From positions 1 through 6,737 of the forward strand of contig DUES01000059.1 in the NCBI GenBank assembly GCA_011192055.1: a DNA stretch of 6,737 bases, read 5' to 3'. The position numbers were made by a program, and so were the translations under genes. The DNA is from Dehalococcoidia bacterium (GTDB lineage: Bacteria > Chloroflexota > Dehalococcoidia > Dehalococcoidales > Fen-1064). The notes below the pieces were generated by a model. It saw nothing but the letters and a program-made list of their open reading frames with translations, made no database searches and was not told the DNA's origin. Within the stretch, counting starts at the first letter, position 1, and each line of letters starts with the position of its first letter. Of this stretch, positions 1 through 6,152 are shown piece by piece.

Positions 1-1
1 A

Positions 2-280
2 GAAATGGTGAAGATGTACGGTATCATTCCCATTGCGGGCTTTATTTCACCAACGGAGGTCGACCCGGGAGCGTGGCTGGTAAAAGAAATCAGGCTGCTA
101 TCATTCAGGAGCGGACCGCCGGGTAAAAAGAACTCAATCAATACCGCTATCCGTCTGCTCGCTAACCGGCAGGTAAATGTCAGCCCTCTCATCACCGAAA
201 TCCTGCCCCTTGATGATGTACAAAAGGCTTTCGACAGTGCCTACAGCGGCAGTAATATTGCTGTCCTTTTGAAGCCGTAA
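2..280 (+). CDS. Zinc-type (MDR) alcohol dehydrogenase, C-terminal fragment
   Basis: This is the last 92 codons of a plus-strand gene that begins before the window; the frame is open from base 2 and ends in TAA at 278-280. The visible part resembles the end of a medium-chain dehydrogenase/reductase: a strand-rich stretch (MYGIIPIAGF) after the Rossmann domain, a helix (NTAIRLLANRQVNV), then the family's closing pattern PLITEILPLDDVQKAFDSA followed by a final strand (IAVLLKP). MDR enzymes oxidise alcohols or reduce aldehydes and ketones with NAD(P)H. The catalytic zinc ligands, structural zinc cysteines and most of the cofactor site lie outside the window, so zinc dependence and substrate cannot be read. 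The gene converges on the 4-hydroxybutyryl-CoA dehydratase gene. A role as 4-hydroxybutyrate or butanol dehydrogenase is tempting from that position but unsupported. Confidence 0.8.
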   Translation, partial: EMVKMYGIIPIAGFISPTEVDPGAWLVKEIRLLSFRSGPPGKKNSINTAIRLLANRQVNVSPLITEILPLDDVQKAFDSAYSGSNIAVLLKP

Positions 281-296
281 TACTTACACTGCAACG

Positions 297-319
297 AAAA
301 AACGGGTCAAGCACCCGGT
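297..319 (-). terminator. Intrinsic terminator candidate downstream of the 4-hydroxybutyryl-CoA dehydratase gene
   Basis: Read on the minus strand, CGGGT (317-313), a five-base loop and ACCCG (307-303) form a GC-rich stem. Two further A-T pairs can form around a one-base bulge. The stem is followed directly by six T (complement of A297-A302). A short GC stem plus U run is the classic rho-independent layout. It lies about 85 bases past the dehydratase stop codon, behind a second, stronger hairpin at 348-380. In the plus direction it has no U run. Confidence 0.6.
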
Positions 320-347
320 TCCCCGCAGTCCCTGCCGACAATAAATT

Positions 348-380
348 GCTATGGCCGCAGAGAAAACCTGCGGCCATAGC
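348..380. terminator. Perfect 13-bp hairpin between convergent genes, probable bidirectional terminator or 3' stabiliser
   Basis: GCTATGGCCGCAG (348-360) and CTGCGGCCATAGC (368-380) are exact inverted repeats around a seven-base loop (AGAAAAC). It lies 67 bases past the stop of the plus-strand dehydrogenase and 22 bases past the stop of the minus-strand dehydratase. In the minus direction the stem is followed by AATTTATT, a weak U-rich tail; in the plus direction by GTACATA, with no U run. Position and strength suggest transcript-end formation for one or both convergent genes, or protection of 3' ends from exonucleases. The second hairpin at 297-319 supplies a proper U run for the minus transcript. 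Confidence 0.65.
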
Positions 381-402
381 GTACATACTGTAATTCTGGA
401 TA

Positions 403-1869
403 CTAACCCAGGATATCTTCTCTCGGGTCAATACCGGCGATGATGCGGGCAAGCTCCTGCTTGCGCGGCATGTCTGTCTCGCGCTCAATCATAATCTTCT
501 GTGCCTGGGGAGACCCGGCACCGTGCATTGATTCCGCACGGTAACTCGGTGCTACCAGTCCGAAGGTCATGGCATGGACCAGGGACACCATCCGGAACCG
601 TGTTTCCGTGGAAATATCGGATACCCCTTTGAGGTACTTATCGATGTACTTACCCAGCACCGGGTGGCGGAAGTCCTGCTCCGAAGGGATAGTAGCCAGC
701 AGACCGCCGGTAATATCCTCGGCGAGACGGCAGAGTTCATAAGGGAACCGTGTAACATTGAGTTTGCACACGTTAGCCAGCAGGGTATCGGGCTGGTAGT
801 TACCTGCTTTCATCTGCTGTCCCTGGTAAGAACAGGCCAGCCCGCAGGCATGTATCGTCTCTGCCATGTGTATCATTTCACCCAGCTTGTCCCTGATGTG
901 GGCTGCTTTCCGGACTCCGTTGTAGTCCGCCATTGACGCCGTCGCACCGATAAGCACGTCACCAATACCTGCCTTGCAGCCGCCGTAGCTCTGCCGGTGA
1001 TAGGCGGCAAACCTCTCCACGAGCATTATCGAGAAGTCTATCTCGCCGCACATGAAGACGCGCTCCCAGGGAACAAAAACATCTTCAAGGACAACGAGTA
1101 CTTCCTGACCACCGAAGCTGTAGTTGCCGACATCGATATCCCCTTCTTCGAGCTTCCTGGTGTCGCAGGACTGCCGTCCGTAAATCATGGTGATACCCTC
1201 GGCACCGGTGGGTATTGCACAGGCTACGGCGTAGTCTTTGTCCGCTTCTTTCATTCTAAGGGTGGGCATAATCAGCATTTCGTGAGAGTTGGCGATTCCG
1301 GTCTGGTGAGCCTTTGCGCCCCGGATTACTATCCCGTCGTTCCTGCGCTCGGTGATATGGACAAACATGTCCGGGTCTGGCTGTTCACTCGGTGCCAGGC
1401 CGCGGTCGCCCTTGACATCCGTCATCGCACCGCTGACACAGAGGTCTTTTTCCTGGACATTCTTCAGCCATTCCCGGAACCTCTGATGGTACTCGGTACC
1501 GTATTTCTGGTCAATCTCATAGGTGGTACTGTAGACCGCGTTCATGCCGTCCATACCGACACATCTCTGGAAACAGCAGGCCGTCCGCTGCCCCAGCATT
1601 CTCTGCAGTTTCACCTTTTTTACCAGGTCGGTGGTGTCCTGAAAAAGTGCAGCAAAGCGGTTTACTTTTTGCCCTGTGAGTGGCGAGGTCGTTGTTGCCA
1701 GGTTTTCATGTTCGGGTTCATGTGCCGCTTTGTAGGTCATTGCAATAGCATTAATGGAGGGTCTGATAATAGGGTTATCAACCCAGTTGTCCACCTTCTC
1801 GCCGAAAAGATAGAGATTCAAATTGAGGTCGCGTAAACTCTCGATGTATTCACCTGCCGTCTTCAGCAT
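403..1869 (-). CDS. abfD: 4-hydroxybutyryl-CoA dehydratase / vinylacetyl-CoA delta-isomerase
   Basis: The 488-residue product matches the Clostridium aminobutyricum enzyme (about 490 residues) as I recall it, along nearly the whole length. The family dehydrates 4-hydroxybutyryl-CoA to crotonyl-CoA by a ketyl-radical mechanism using FAD and a 4Fe-4S cluster, and also isomerises vinylacetyl-CoA. All four expected cluster ligands are present: C99 and C103 in TACCFQRCVGMDG, H291 and C298 in YHRQSYGGCKAG. H188 (AKAHQTG), Y295 and E446 (AESMHGAGSPQAQ) also fit known active-site positions. These residues separate it from the related flavin hydroxylases of the HpaB family, which lack the cluster. The start (MLKTAGEYIESLRDLN) fits the family N-terminus and has a GGTGAGGTG purine stretch upstream. 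The gene lies 49 bases behind the acyl-CoA dehydrogenase gene and is probably co-transcribed with it. Function is assigned by resemblance; direction of the pathway is unknown. Confidence 0.93.
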   Translation of the reverse strand: MLKTAGEYIESLRDLNLNLYLFGEKVDNWVDNPIIRPSINAIAMTYKAAHEPEHENLATTTSPLTGQKVNRFAALFQDTTDLVKKVKLQRMLGQRTACCFQRCVGMDGMNAVYSTTYEIDQKYGTEYHQRFREWLKNVQEKDLCVSGAMTDVKGDRGLAPSEQPDPDMFVHITERRNDGIVIRGAKAHQTGIANSHEMLIMPTLRMKEADKDYAVACAIPTGAEGITMIYGRQSCDTRKLEEGDIDVGNYSFGGQEVLVVLEDVFVPWERVFMCGEIDFSIMLVERFAAYHRQSYGGCKAGIGDVLIGATASMADYNGVRKAAHIRDKLGEMIHMAETIHACGLACSYQGQQMKAGNYQPDTLLANVCKLNVTRFPYELCRLAEDITGGLLATIPSEQDFRHPVLGKYIDKYLKGVSDISTETRFRMVSLVHAMTFGLVAPSYRAESMHGAGSPQAQKIMIERETDMPRKQELARIIAGIDPREDILG

Positions 1870-1918
1870 GGTGCTTCACCTCACCTGTCAGTATTTTCCG
1901 GTTTGTATCTTAACAGAC

Positions 1919-3055
1919 TTATCGAAGCAGAGACCTGGATATGATCAGGCGCTGGACTTCGGATGTTCCCTCGTAGATAGTGGTCAGCTTGGCATCACGG
2001 AAGAAGCGCTGCATGGGTGAGTCCATCATGTAACCATAGCCGCCATGAATTTGGATTCCATCCGTTGTAGCCCGCATGCAAAGTTCGCTGGCCATCAGTT
2101 TAGCCATCGCGGCAATAACTGAAAAAGGCTCTCCCTGGTCGGCAAGGAAAGCCGCTTTATAAGTAAGCAACCTTGCTGCTTCAAGCTGGGTCGCCATGTC
2201 TGCCAGCATCCAGCTTATGGCCTGGTTCTGACTGATAGGCGTACCGAACTGTATCCGCTGCTTGGAGTATTCAACCGCTTTGTCAAGAACAGCCTGGGTA
2301 ATACCCAGGGTCTGAGCGGCAATGCCTATCCGGCCGTGGTCAAGGATACTCAGGCATATCTTCATGCCCTGTCCTTCTTTACCAAGCCGGTTTTCGACGG
2401 GTATACGGCAGTCCTCAAAGATGAAATCCGAATTGGTCGCTGCCCGCATGCCCAGCTTGTCATATTTCTTACCCTTGCTGAAGCCGGGTGTGCCATCCTC
2501 TACTATGAAAGCCGTCATACCACGTGCGCCCAGTTCGGGGATACTGGCAAACACGATAGCAGTATCAGCCACATCTCCGTTTGTCATGAATACCTTGTTG
2601 CCATTAAGTACGTACGAATCGCCGTCCTTTACTGCGGTGGACTGTATAGCCCCGATATCACTGCCGGCTTCAGGTTCGGTTATGGCAAAGGCACCAACTT
2701 TCTCTCCTTTAGCCAGGGGTGGGACAAACTTCTTACGCTGCTCCTCGTTCCCATAATCATAGATAGGCTTTGCGCATAGACACAGATGCGCGTCCAGAAT
2801 ATCGGCGGTTGCTGCGCAGGCCCAGCTCAGCTCTTCTACGACAATCGCGATGGCAAGCTCATCACTGCTGCTGCCCCCGTACTCGGCGGGGATACCCATA
2901 CCGGTTAAGCCCAGTTCACTCATGGCCTTGAAGTTATCCCAGGCAAATTCCTGCTTCCGGTCCAATTCATCTGCCACCGCCGCCAGTTTGTTACGCGCCA
3001 GGTCCCGTACCGTTGTCTGCAGTATCCTATGTTCTTTACTGAGCACGAAATCCAT
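1919..3055 (-). CDS. Acyl-CoA dehydrogenase, short-chain (butyryl-CoA dehydrogenase-like)
   Basis: A 378-residue FAD flavoprotein of the normal family length. It catalyses alpha,beta-dehydrogenation of acyl-CoA (or the reverse) and normally exchanges electrons with electron-transfer flavoprotein. Both family signatures are intact: AITEPEAGSDIGA near residues 124-136 and QIHGGYGYMMD..R...D at 335-354. The catalytic base is E362 in IYEGTSEVQR, the position used by medium-chain and butyryl-CoA dehydrogenases. The frame stays open to an ATG at 3121, but the start chosen is 3055: MDFVLSKEHR is the typical family N-terminus and GGGAGG sits five bases upstream. No etfAB genes are visible. It precedes abfD by 49 bases, so crotonyl-CoA/butyryl-CoA interconversion is a reasonable guess; chain-length preference cannot be read with certainty, and glutaryl-CoA or branched-chain substrates remain possible. 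Confidence 0.92.
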   Translation of the reverse strand: MDFVLSKEHRILQTTVRDLARNKLAAVADELDRKQEFAWDNFKAMSELGLTGMGIPAEYGGSSSDELAIAIVVEELSWACAATADILDAHLCLCAKPIYDYGNEEQRKKFVPPLAKGEKVGAFAITEPEAGSDIGAIQSTAVKDGDSYVLNGNKVFMTNGDVADTAIVFASIPELGARGMTAFIVEDGTPGFSKGKKYDKLGMRAATNSDFIFEDCRIPVENRLGKEGQGMKICLSILDHGRIGIAAQTLGITQAVLDKAVEYSKQRIQFGTPISQNQAISWMLADMATQLEAARLLTYKAAFLADQGEPFSVIAAMAKLMASELCMRATTDGIQIHGGYGYMMDSPMQRFFRDAKLTTIYEGTSEVQRLIISRSLLR

Positions 3056-3060
3056 AATGG

Positions 3061-3066
3061 CCTCCC
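3061..3066 (-). promoter_or_regulatory. Ribosome binding site fixing the acyl-CoA dehydrogenase start
   Basis: GGGAGG on the minus strand, five bases before the ATG at 3055-3053. No comparable site precedes the in-frame ATG at 3121, so this motif decides for the shorter, family-typical protein. Confidence 0.8.
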
Positions 3067-3094
3067 TGTAGGTATTTTTTTTGGATTCTGACGG

Positions 3095-3121
3095 ATAGTA
3101 TCGCAGAGATTTACCTGCCAA
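3095..3121 (-). promoter_or_regulatory. Weak sigma70-type promoter candidate for the acyl-CoA dehydrogenase-abfD pair
   Basis: On the minus strand TTGGCA (3121-3116) and TACTAT (3100-3095) are separated by 15 bases, shorter than the usual 16-18. Transcription would begin near 3088, giving a leader of about 33 bases that includes an A-rich stretch and the GGGAGG site. The location fits, since a terminator-like structure for the upstream gene lies just before it, but the match is modest and could be chance. Confidence 0.28.
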
Positions 3122-3129
3122 TCCCTGTA

Positions 3130-3183
3130 ATAAAAATTTGACCGCCGCCTTACAGCTTACACCGTGTCCGGCACGACGGTCAA
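3130..3183 (-). terminator. Terminator-like stem after the MFS transporter gene
   Basis: On the minus strand TTGACCG (3183-3177) pairs with CGGTCAA (3144-3138). The 32 bases between them can fold an inner CGTG/CACG hairpin (3163-3175). The outer stem is followed by ATTTTTATT. It lies about 27 bases past the MFS stop codon, the right place for an intrinsic terminator. The large loop is atypical, so termination may be partial. Confidence 0.42.
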
Positions 3184-3209
3184 TTGCTATGGTTTCCCGG
3201 TTATGGCTA

Positions 3210-4505
3210 TCACTCGAAGGTACGAATCGTTTGACTTTTCATCATGAAAAAGCTGGTGATAAGTATCAGGCTTCCCGCACCGACAAACATGTAAACATGA
3301 CCCACATCGACCAGCCACCCGGCCAGTGCCAGGGAGACCGGCTGGAGTCCCATCGAGGCAAACATTACCAGGCTCATCACCCTGCCCAGCATGTCAGCGC
3401 GGGTTGTACCCTGAAGCCATGCTATCAGCATGACATTTATATAACCCATCAACGCACCCATCACTCCAAGAAACAGGGAAGCCTGTAAAACATCCTGTGC
3501 CAGGCTGAGCATTCCGAGTCCAATACCCTCAACTGCCATGATGATTATTGCTATGATTCCCCGCCGTCTAACCTTAATCAACCCCGCCAGTAGCGCACCC
3601 AACACCGCGGATCCACCGAATACGGACAGCATGATACCCAGGTCCGACGCTTCCCCACCGAAATAATCATGAGCAAGAGACGCCAGTCCGATGTCAATAG
3701 GACCTACTATACAGAAGTTTATCACAGCAATCGCCGGTACCATTGCGCGGAGTAAAGGATTACCCCAGGCATATTTCAGGCCGTCCCTGATTTCAGCAAA
3801 GGTCCCTTTGCTCTCCGCAGGCTGTGCAGACCCGTCATCACTATGTGCAGGCCGGGTTTTAATATTTACAGATCTCATAAGCAGCAGGGTAAAGGTGGCA
3901 AAGACAAAGGTAGCAGCGTCAATACCCATCGCTGCTGCACCGCCAACAGCAGCCACAATGAAACCGGCTGCAACCGGTCCGAAAAGACCGCTGATTTGCT
4001 GTGCTCCTATCACCAGGGAATTGCTGGGTTCGAGCTTGTCCTTACTGACCAGCCTCGGGACCATGGTCATCATGGCAGGAAGGAAAAAGGCACTTGCTGC
4101 GCCGCCTATGATCGAAAGAAGGTACATATGCCACAGAGCTACAGTACCACTAAAGATGAGAAAAGACAGCAGACCTACTAAGATAGCACATAATATATTC
4201 GAAGCCAGCATCACCAGTCGGGGAGACATACGGTCGGACAGTACACCACCAAAGGGCATGAAGAGGGCCCGGGGAATTGCTGCTGCCATCATTATCGTAC
4301 CCAGTGCCAGCCCGGAGCCTGTTTCTTCAAGGACTATCCATGCCAGAGCTATCATATAGAAAAAGTTACCGAAAACGGACACGCTCTCACCAATCCAGAG
4401 CAGGCGGAAGTTCCGGTTGGCCAGCGGCTGCAGCAGGGGTAAGCGAAAGATACCCCTGGCATTAGGTTGGGTAGTATCTTGTTGTATAGTGGTGTACTCT
4501 TCCAT
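3210..4505 (-). CDS. MFS transporter, EntS/MFS_3-type exporter
   Basis: A 431-residue inner-membrane protein with about twelve hydrophobic helices, the usual size for the family. A hydrophilic N-terminus of about 30 residues precedes LANRNFRLLWIGESVSVFG, the typical opening of the MFS_3 group (enterobactin exporter EntS, macrolide-efflux MefA relatives). The motif-A loop between helices 2 and 3 is GGVLSDRMSPR (residues 86-96), and helix 5 carries GPVAAGF (176-182). A charged central loop of about 35 residues (near 213-248) separates the two six-helix halves. The second half has TTRADMLGRVMSL (367-379), also typical of this group. Members use the proton gradient to export small molecules such as siderophores or drugs; the substrate here is not readable. 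The ATG at 4505 has GGGGGA a few bases upstream. It follows the GIN-domain gene by 90 bases and could be reached by read-through from that operon. Confidence 0.87.
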   Translation of the reverse strand: MEEYTTIQQDTTQPNARGIFRLPLLQPLANRNFRLLWIGESVSVFGNFFYMIALAWIVLEETGSGLALGTIMMAAAIPRALFMPFGGVLSDRMSPRLVMLASNILCAILVGLLSFLIFSGTVALWHMYLLSIIGGAASAFFLPAMMTMVPRLVSKDKLEPSNSLVIGAQQISGLFGPVAAGFIVAAVGGAAAMGIDAATFVFATFTLLLMRSVNIKTRPAHSDDGSAQPAESKGTFAEIRDGLKYAWGNPLLRAMVPAIAVINFCIVGPIDIGLASLAHDYFGGEASDLGIMLSVFGGSAVLGALLAGLIKVRRRGIIAIIIMAVEGIGLGMLSLAQDVLQASLFLGVMGALMGYINVMLIAWLQGTTRADMLGRVMSLVMFASMGLQPVSLALAGWLVDVGHVYMFVGAGSLILITSFFMMKSQTIRTFE

Positions 4506-4550
4506 GATTCCCCCGGGTTATAGTTATATCTCCTGAGAAATTAATGATTT

Positions 4551-4596
4551 GCCTGGCAGGCTGCGGACGACAATAAATCTGCGAAACCTGTCAGGC
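4551..4596. other. Imperfect 10-bp inverted repeat abutting the GIN-domain gene stop codon
   Basis: GCCTGGCAGG (4551-4560) and CCTGTCAGGC (4587-4596) are inverted repeats with one mismatch, separated by 26 bases; the second arm touches the TAG stop (4598-4596). In the minus transcript the structure would stand between the GIN-domain and MFS genes and is followed by AAATCATTAATTTC, only weakly U-rich. Each arm is also nearly self-palindromic, so alternative small hairpins are possible. It could attenuate read-through into the transporter gene or protect the upstream message. Confidence 0.3.
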
Positions 4597-5345
4597 TACC
4601 CATTCTTCTCAAGCCGGGATGCGCCCGATGTCCTGATGTCGCCCATTGTGGGCTCACCCTTCCAGCGCAAGACCGAGGCACCGCCCAGCTTCGCATCAAG
4701 TTTCCCGGTCACGTTTACCGTGGTCCGGCTGGCCCCACCTGACCGGATATCTGTGTCACTGGTTGAAAAAGAACCGAGTTTAACATTACTGGCACCACCG
4801 GTTTCAACGACCAGGGCTTTACCCGAACCGGAGAGTTCTACATGACTGGCTCCCGATACATGCAGCCTGGTATTGCCGGCAGTCATATCTCCCGTTACCT
4901 TGCTTGCTCCGGATACCTTTATTACCAGGTCTCCTGAAGAACCGCGAAGTTCGGCACGGCTGGCACCCGACAGTTCGATTGTGGCTTCGCCAGTTTCGAG
5001 GTCGCCGTTCAGTCTGCTTGCTCCGGATAGTTCCATTCGAAATTCCTCCGGTGAACTGAATCCACTTGCGGTACCAGTAGTGGCTCCGGAAAGTGAGAGC
5101 CCTTTCAGCACGGGCATTGTTATCGTGGCTTTCGGCCGACTGCTGCCCGGAATCCAGCTAAGGGGGTCCCATTTCCGGCCTATTTTCAAGGTATCACCAT
5201 TCTGAGATACCTTAATGGACTGGAGGGTGAGGTCGTCAGCCTCCACGACTACACTGAAAGACTCGGATTGCTGAACATTAACCTCGAAAGCTCCCCCCAC
5301 TGCCACTCCGGTGAAATTTGTAAAGCTATAGTTCTTTATCGGCAT
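4596..5345 (-). CDS. GIN-domain (DUF2807/DUF4097-like) beta-helix protein with SGAS repeats
   Basis: A 249-residue protein. An N-terminal strand-rich part (FTNFTGVAVGGAFEVNVQQ, then VVVEADD and LKIG) is typical of the putative auto-transporter adhesin head GIN domain. From residue 86 on, [SG]GA[ST] recurs nine times (86, 107, 126, 145, 164, 183, 203, 221, 240), spaced 18-21 residues, as expected for successive coils of a parallel beta-helix. The family's function is not established; members often accompany envelope-stress genes. Many members carry a signal peptide or lipobox, but this one starts MPIKNYSF with no hydrophobic leader, so it looks cytoplasmic. An in-frame GTG at 5363 lacks a ribosome site, whereas the ATG at 5345 follows GGGGGGAG by six bases, so 5345 is chosen. 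It is the last gene of the DUF2089/SHOCT operon, 37 bases after the SHOCT-like gene. Confidence 0.85.
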   Translation of the reverse strand: MPIKNYSFTNFTGVAVGGAFEVNVQQSESFSVVVEADDLTLQSIKVSQNGDTLKIGRKWDPLSWIPGSSRPKATITMPVLKGLSLSGATTGTASGFSSPEEFRMELSGASRLNGDLETGEATIELSGASRAELRGSSGDLVIKVSGASKVTGDMTAGNTRLHVSGASHVELSGSGKALVVETGGASNVKLGSFSTSDTDIRSGGASRTTVNVTGKLDAKLGGASVLRWKGEPTMGDIRTSGASRLEKNG

Positions 5346-5351
5346 AATCTT

Positions 5352-5359
5352 CTCCCCCC
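5352..5359 (-). promoter_or_regulatory. Ribosome binding site fixing the GIN-domain protein start
   Basis: GGGGGGAG on the minus strand, six bases before the ATG at 5345-5343. It selects this start over the in-frame GTG at 5363, which lies upstream of it. The site begins 14 bases after the hairpin at 5374-5400. Confidence 0.75.
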
Positions 5360-5373
5360 TCACGGTTTTTATC

Positions 5374-5400
5374 CGTGTCTACTTATTCAAAGTAGACACG
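5374..5400 (-). other. Intercistronic 11-bp perfect hairpin spanning the SHOCT-like gene stop codon
   Basis: CGTGTCTACTT (5374-5384) and AAGTAGACACG (5390-5400) are exact inverted repeats with a five-base loop. The minus-strand arm 5400-5390 encodes most of the last residues (VRVYFE) of the SHOCT-like protein, and the TAA stop (5385-5383) sits at the loop and the second arm. Downstream in the message come GATAAAAACC and then the GIN gene's ribosome site. No U run follows, so a terminator is unlikely; a role in coupling, processing or differential expression of the two genes fits better. Confidence 0.6.
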
Positions 5401-5817
5401 GACCTTCCCCTCAGTGTTATCAACATCAACCTGGAGTTCACTCATGGCATCAACCAGCTTTTCCAGGTCATCCAGCTTAATATCGCGTACGTCTATATCT
5501 ATCCCTTTCTCTTTCAACTGCTCGTTAATATGGCCTGATGCGGCAGACGGTATCACCGAGGCAAATCTCACACCGGCCCTCAGTAGGGCCATCGGTACGC
5601 GAACATTCACCCGGTCCTGTTTCCCCCCTGAACCTTCCTGGGGCTCAACCACTACCCTGAGGAATTTGGGCTGAGACTTGCGGGGTTGTTGTGCGATATC
5701 ACTGGTTGTTTTTTCTTCCGTCTCTCCTCCGGATGCAGACAGAAGCCTTTCCGCCTCCTCTACATTTATTTTCCCCTCGGCCAGTAAATCCAGTATTCTT
5801 CTTCTATTGTCACTCAT
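5383..5817 (-). CDS. SHOCT-like domain protein (YvlB/LiaX-type N-terminus)
   Basis: A 144-residue soluble protein with no signal peptide or membrane segment. Residues 5-28 (RRILDLLAEGKINVEEAERLL) form the short helical hairpin found at the N-terminus of YvlB, LiaX and related envelope-stress proteins. A polar linker (about 29-50) leads to a strand-rich core: FLRVVVEP (52-59) and VNVRVPMALLRAGVRFASVIP (70-90). The C-terminus is a helix (LDDLEKLVDAM) followed by a beta-hairpin (LQVDV...KVRVYFE). The biochemical role is unknown; the family sits with membrane proteins and DUF2089 regulators. GGGAGG lies eight bases before the ATG at 5817. The gene follows the membrane-protein gene by 23 bases and precedes the GIN gene by 37. 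Its first module resembles the end of the DUF2089 protein and its last module the end of the membrane protein, suggesting it contacts both. Confidence 0.85.
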   Translation of the reverse strand: MSDNRRRILDLLAEGKINVEEAERLLSASGGETEEKTTSDIAQQPRKSQPKFLRVVVEPQEGSGGKQDRVNVRVPMALLRAGVRFASVIPSAASGHINEQLKEKGIDIDVRDIKLDDLEKLVDAMSELQVDVDNTEGKVRVYFE

Positions 5818-5840
5818 TGTATTATCCTCCCGGTTTTATC

Positions 5841-6152
5841 CTATAGAAATGAAACATACACTTTCTCGGTTTTGCTCCCAACATCCACGGTAAGCCCACG
5901 CAGCGCACAGAGTACGGCCAGTAGCCGAGGTCCGCCACGCAGCAGAATGATGCTTACGATTGCCACCCATTTTCCGTGACCAATTAACAGCATTACCAGG
6001 CCGGCCAGCAGAGCAAATGGCAGAAGTAACAGGGCAACCACAATCATCAACAGCGTTGCCGGTATCCCGATAATGAATAGCGGCAGCCAGAACCGGATGT
6101 TGTGACGCTGGTTCTTAATATGCACCCGCAGCAACATCGGTGGAAACATCAT
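5841..6152 (-). CDS. Small membrane protein of the DUF2089/SHOCT operon
   Basis: A 103-residue protein I cannot assign to a named family. A basic N-terminus (LLRVHIKNQRHNIR) precedes a long hydrophobic stretch (residues 21-57, FWLPLFIIGIP then LLMIVVALLLLPFALLAGLVMLLIG), probably two helices broken at P31 and P45, and then a shorter hydrophobic segment (62-71). The C-terminus (77-103) is a helix followed by LTVDV...KVYVSF, which resembles the end of the next protein in the operon. The ATG at 6152 overlaps the stop of the DUF2089 gene in an ATGA, with GAGAGG eight bases upstream inside that gene, so translation is probably coupled. A second ATG follows immediately. Likely an inner-membrane partner of the soluble SHOCT-like protein; that role is inference. 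Confidence 0.78.
   Translation of the reverse strand: MMFPPMLLRVHIKNQRHNIRFWLPLFIIGIPATLLMIVVALLLLPFALLAGLVMLLIGHGKWVAIVSIILLRGGPRLLAVLCALRGLTVDVGSKTEKVYVSFL

Noticed and set aside
997..1836. Long plus-strand open frame of 279 codons opposite abfD
   Set aside because: It is fully antisense to a gene with intact active-site residues, shows no recognisable domain, and its open length follows from the codon pattern of the true gene.
3056..3121. N-terminal extension of the acyl-CoA dehydrogenase to an ATG at 3121
   Set aside because: The extra 22 residues have no family counterpart, no ribosome site precedes 3121, and GGGAGG stands five bases before the ATG at 3055, where the typical MDF..S.EH start begins.
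3182..3192. 11-base word AATTGCTATGG found near 345 and again near 3183
   Set aside because: A few exact 11-base repeats are expected by chance in a window of this length, and the surrounding sequence differs.
3691..4359. Plus-strand open frame of 222 codons opposite the MFS transporter gene
   Set aside because: Antisense to a clear 12-helix transporter; the predicted protein is low-complexity, rich in Ala, Pro, Ser and Arg, with no domain.
4506..4545. TATAAC-like -10 elements upstream of the MFS transporter gene
   Set aside because: Two TATAAC matches occur on the minus strand, but neither has a TTGACA-like box at a suitable distance, and the nearer one would start transcription almost within the ribosome site.
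4873..5205. Plus-strand frame with a repetitive protein rich in Ser, Pro and Leu opposite the GIN gene
   Set aside because: The repetition mirrors the SGAS repeats of the real gene on the other strand.
5346..5363. GTG start for the GIN-domain protein at 5363
   Set aside because: No purine-rich site lies upstream of the GTG, and the strong GGGGGGAG falls inside that extension, six bases before the ATG at 5345.
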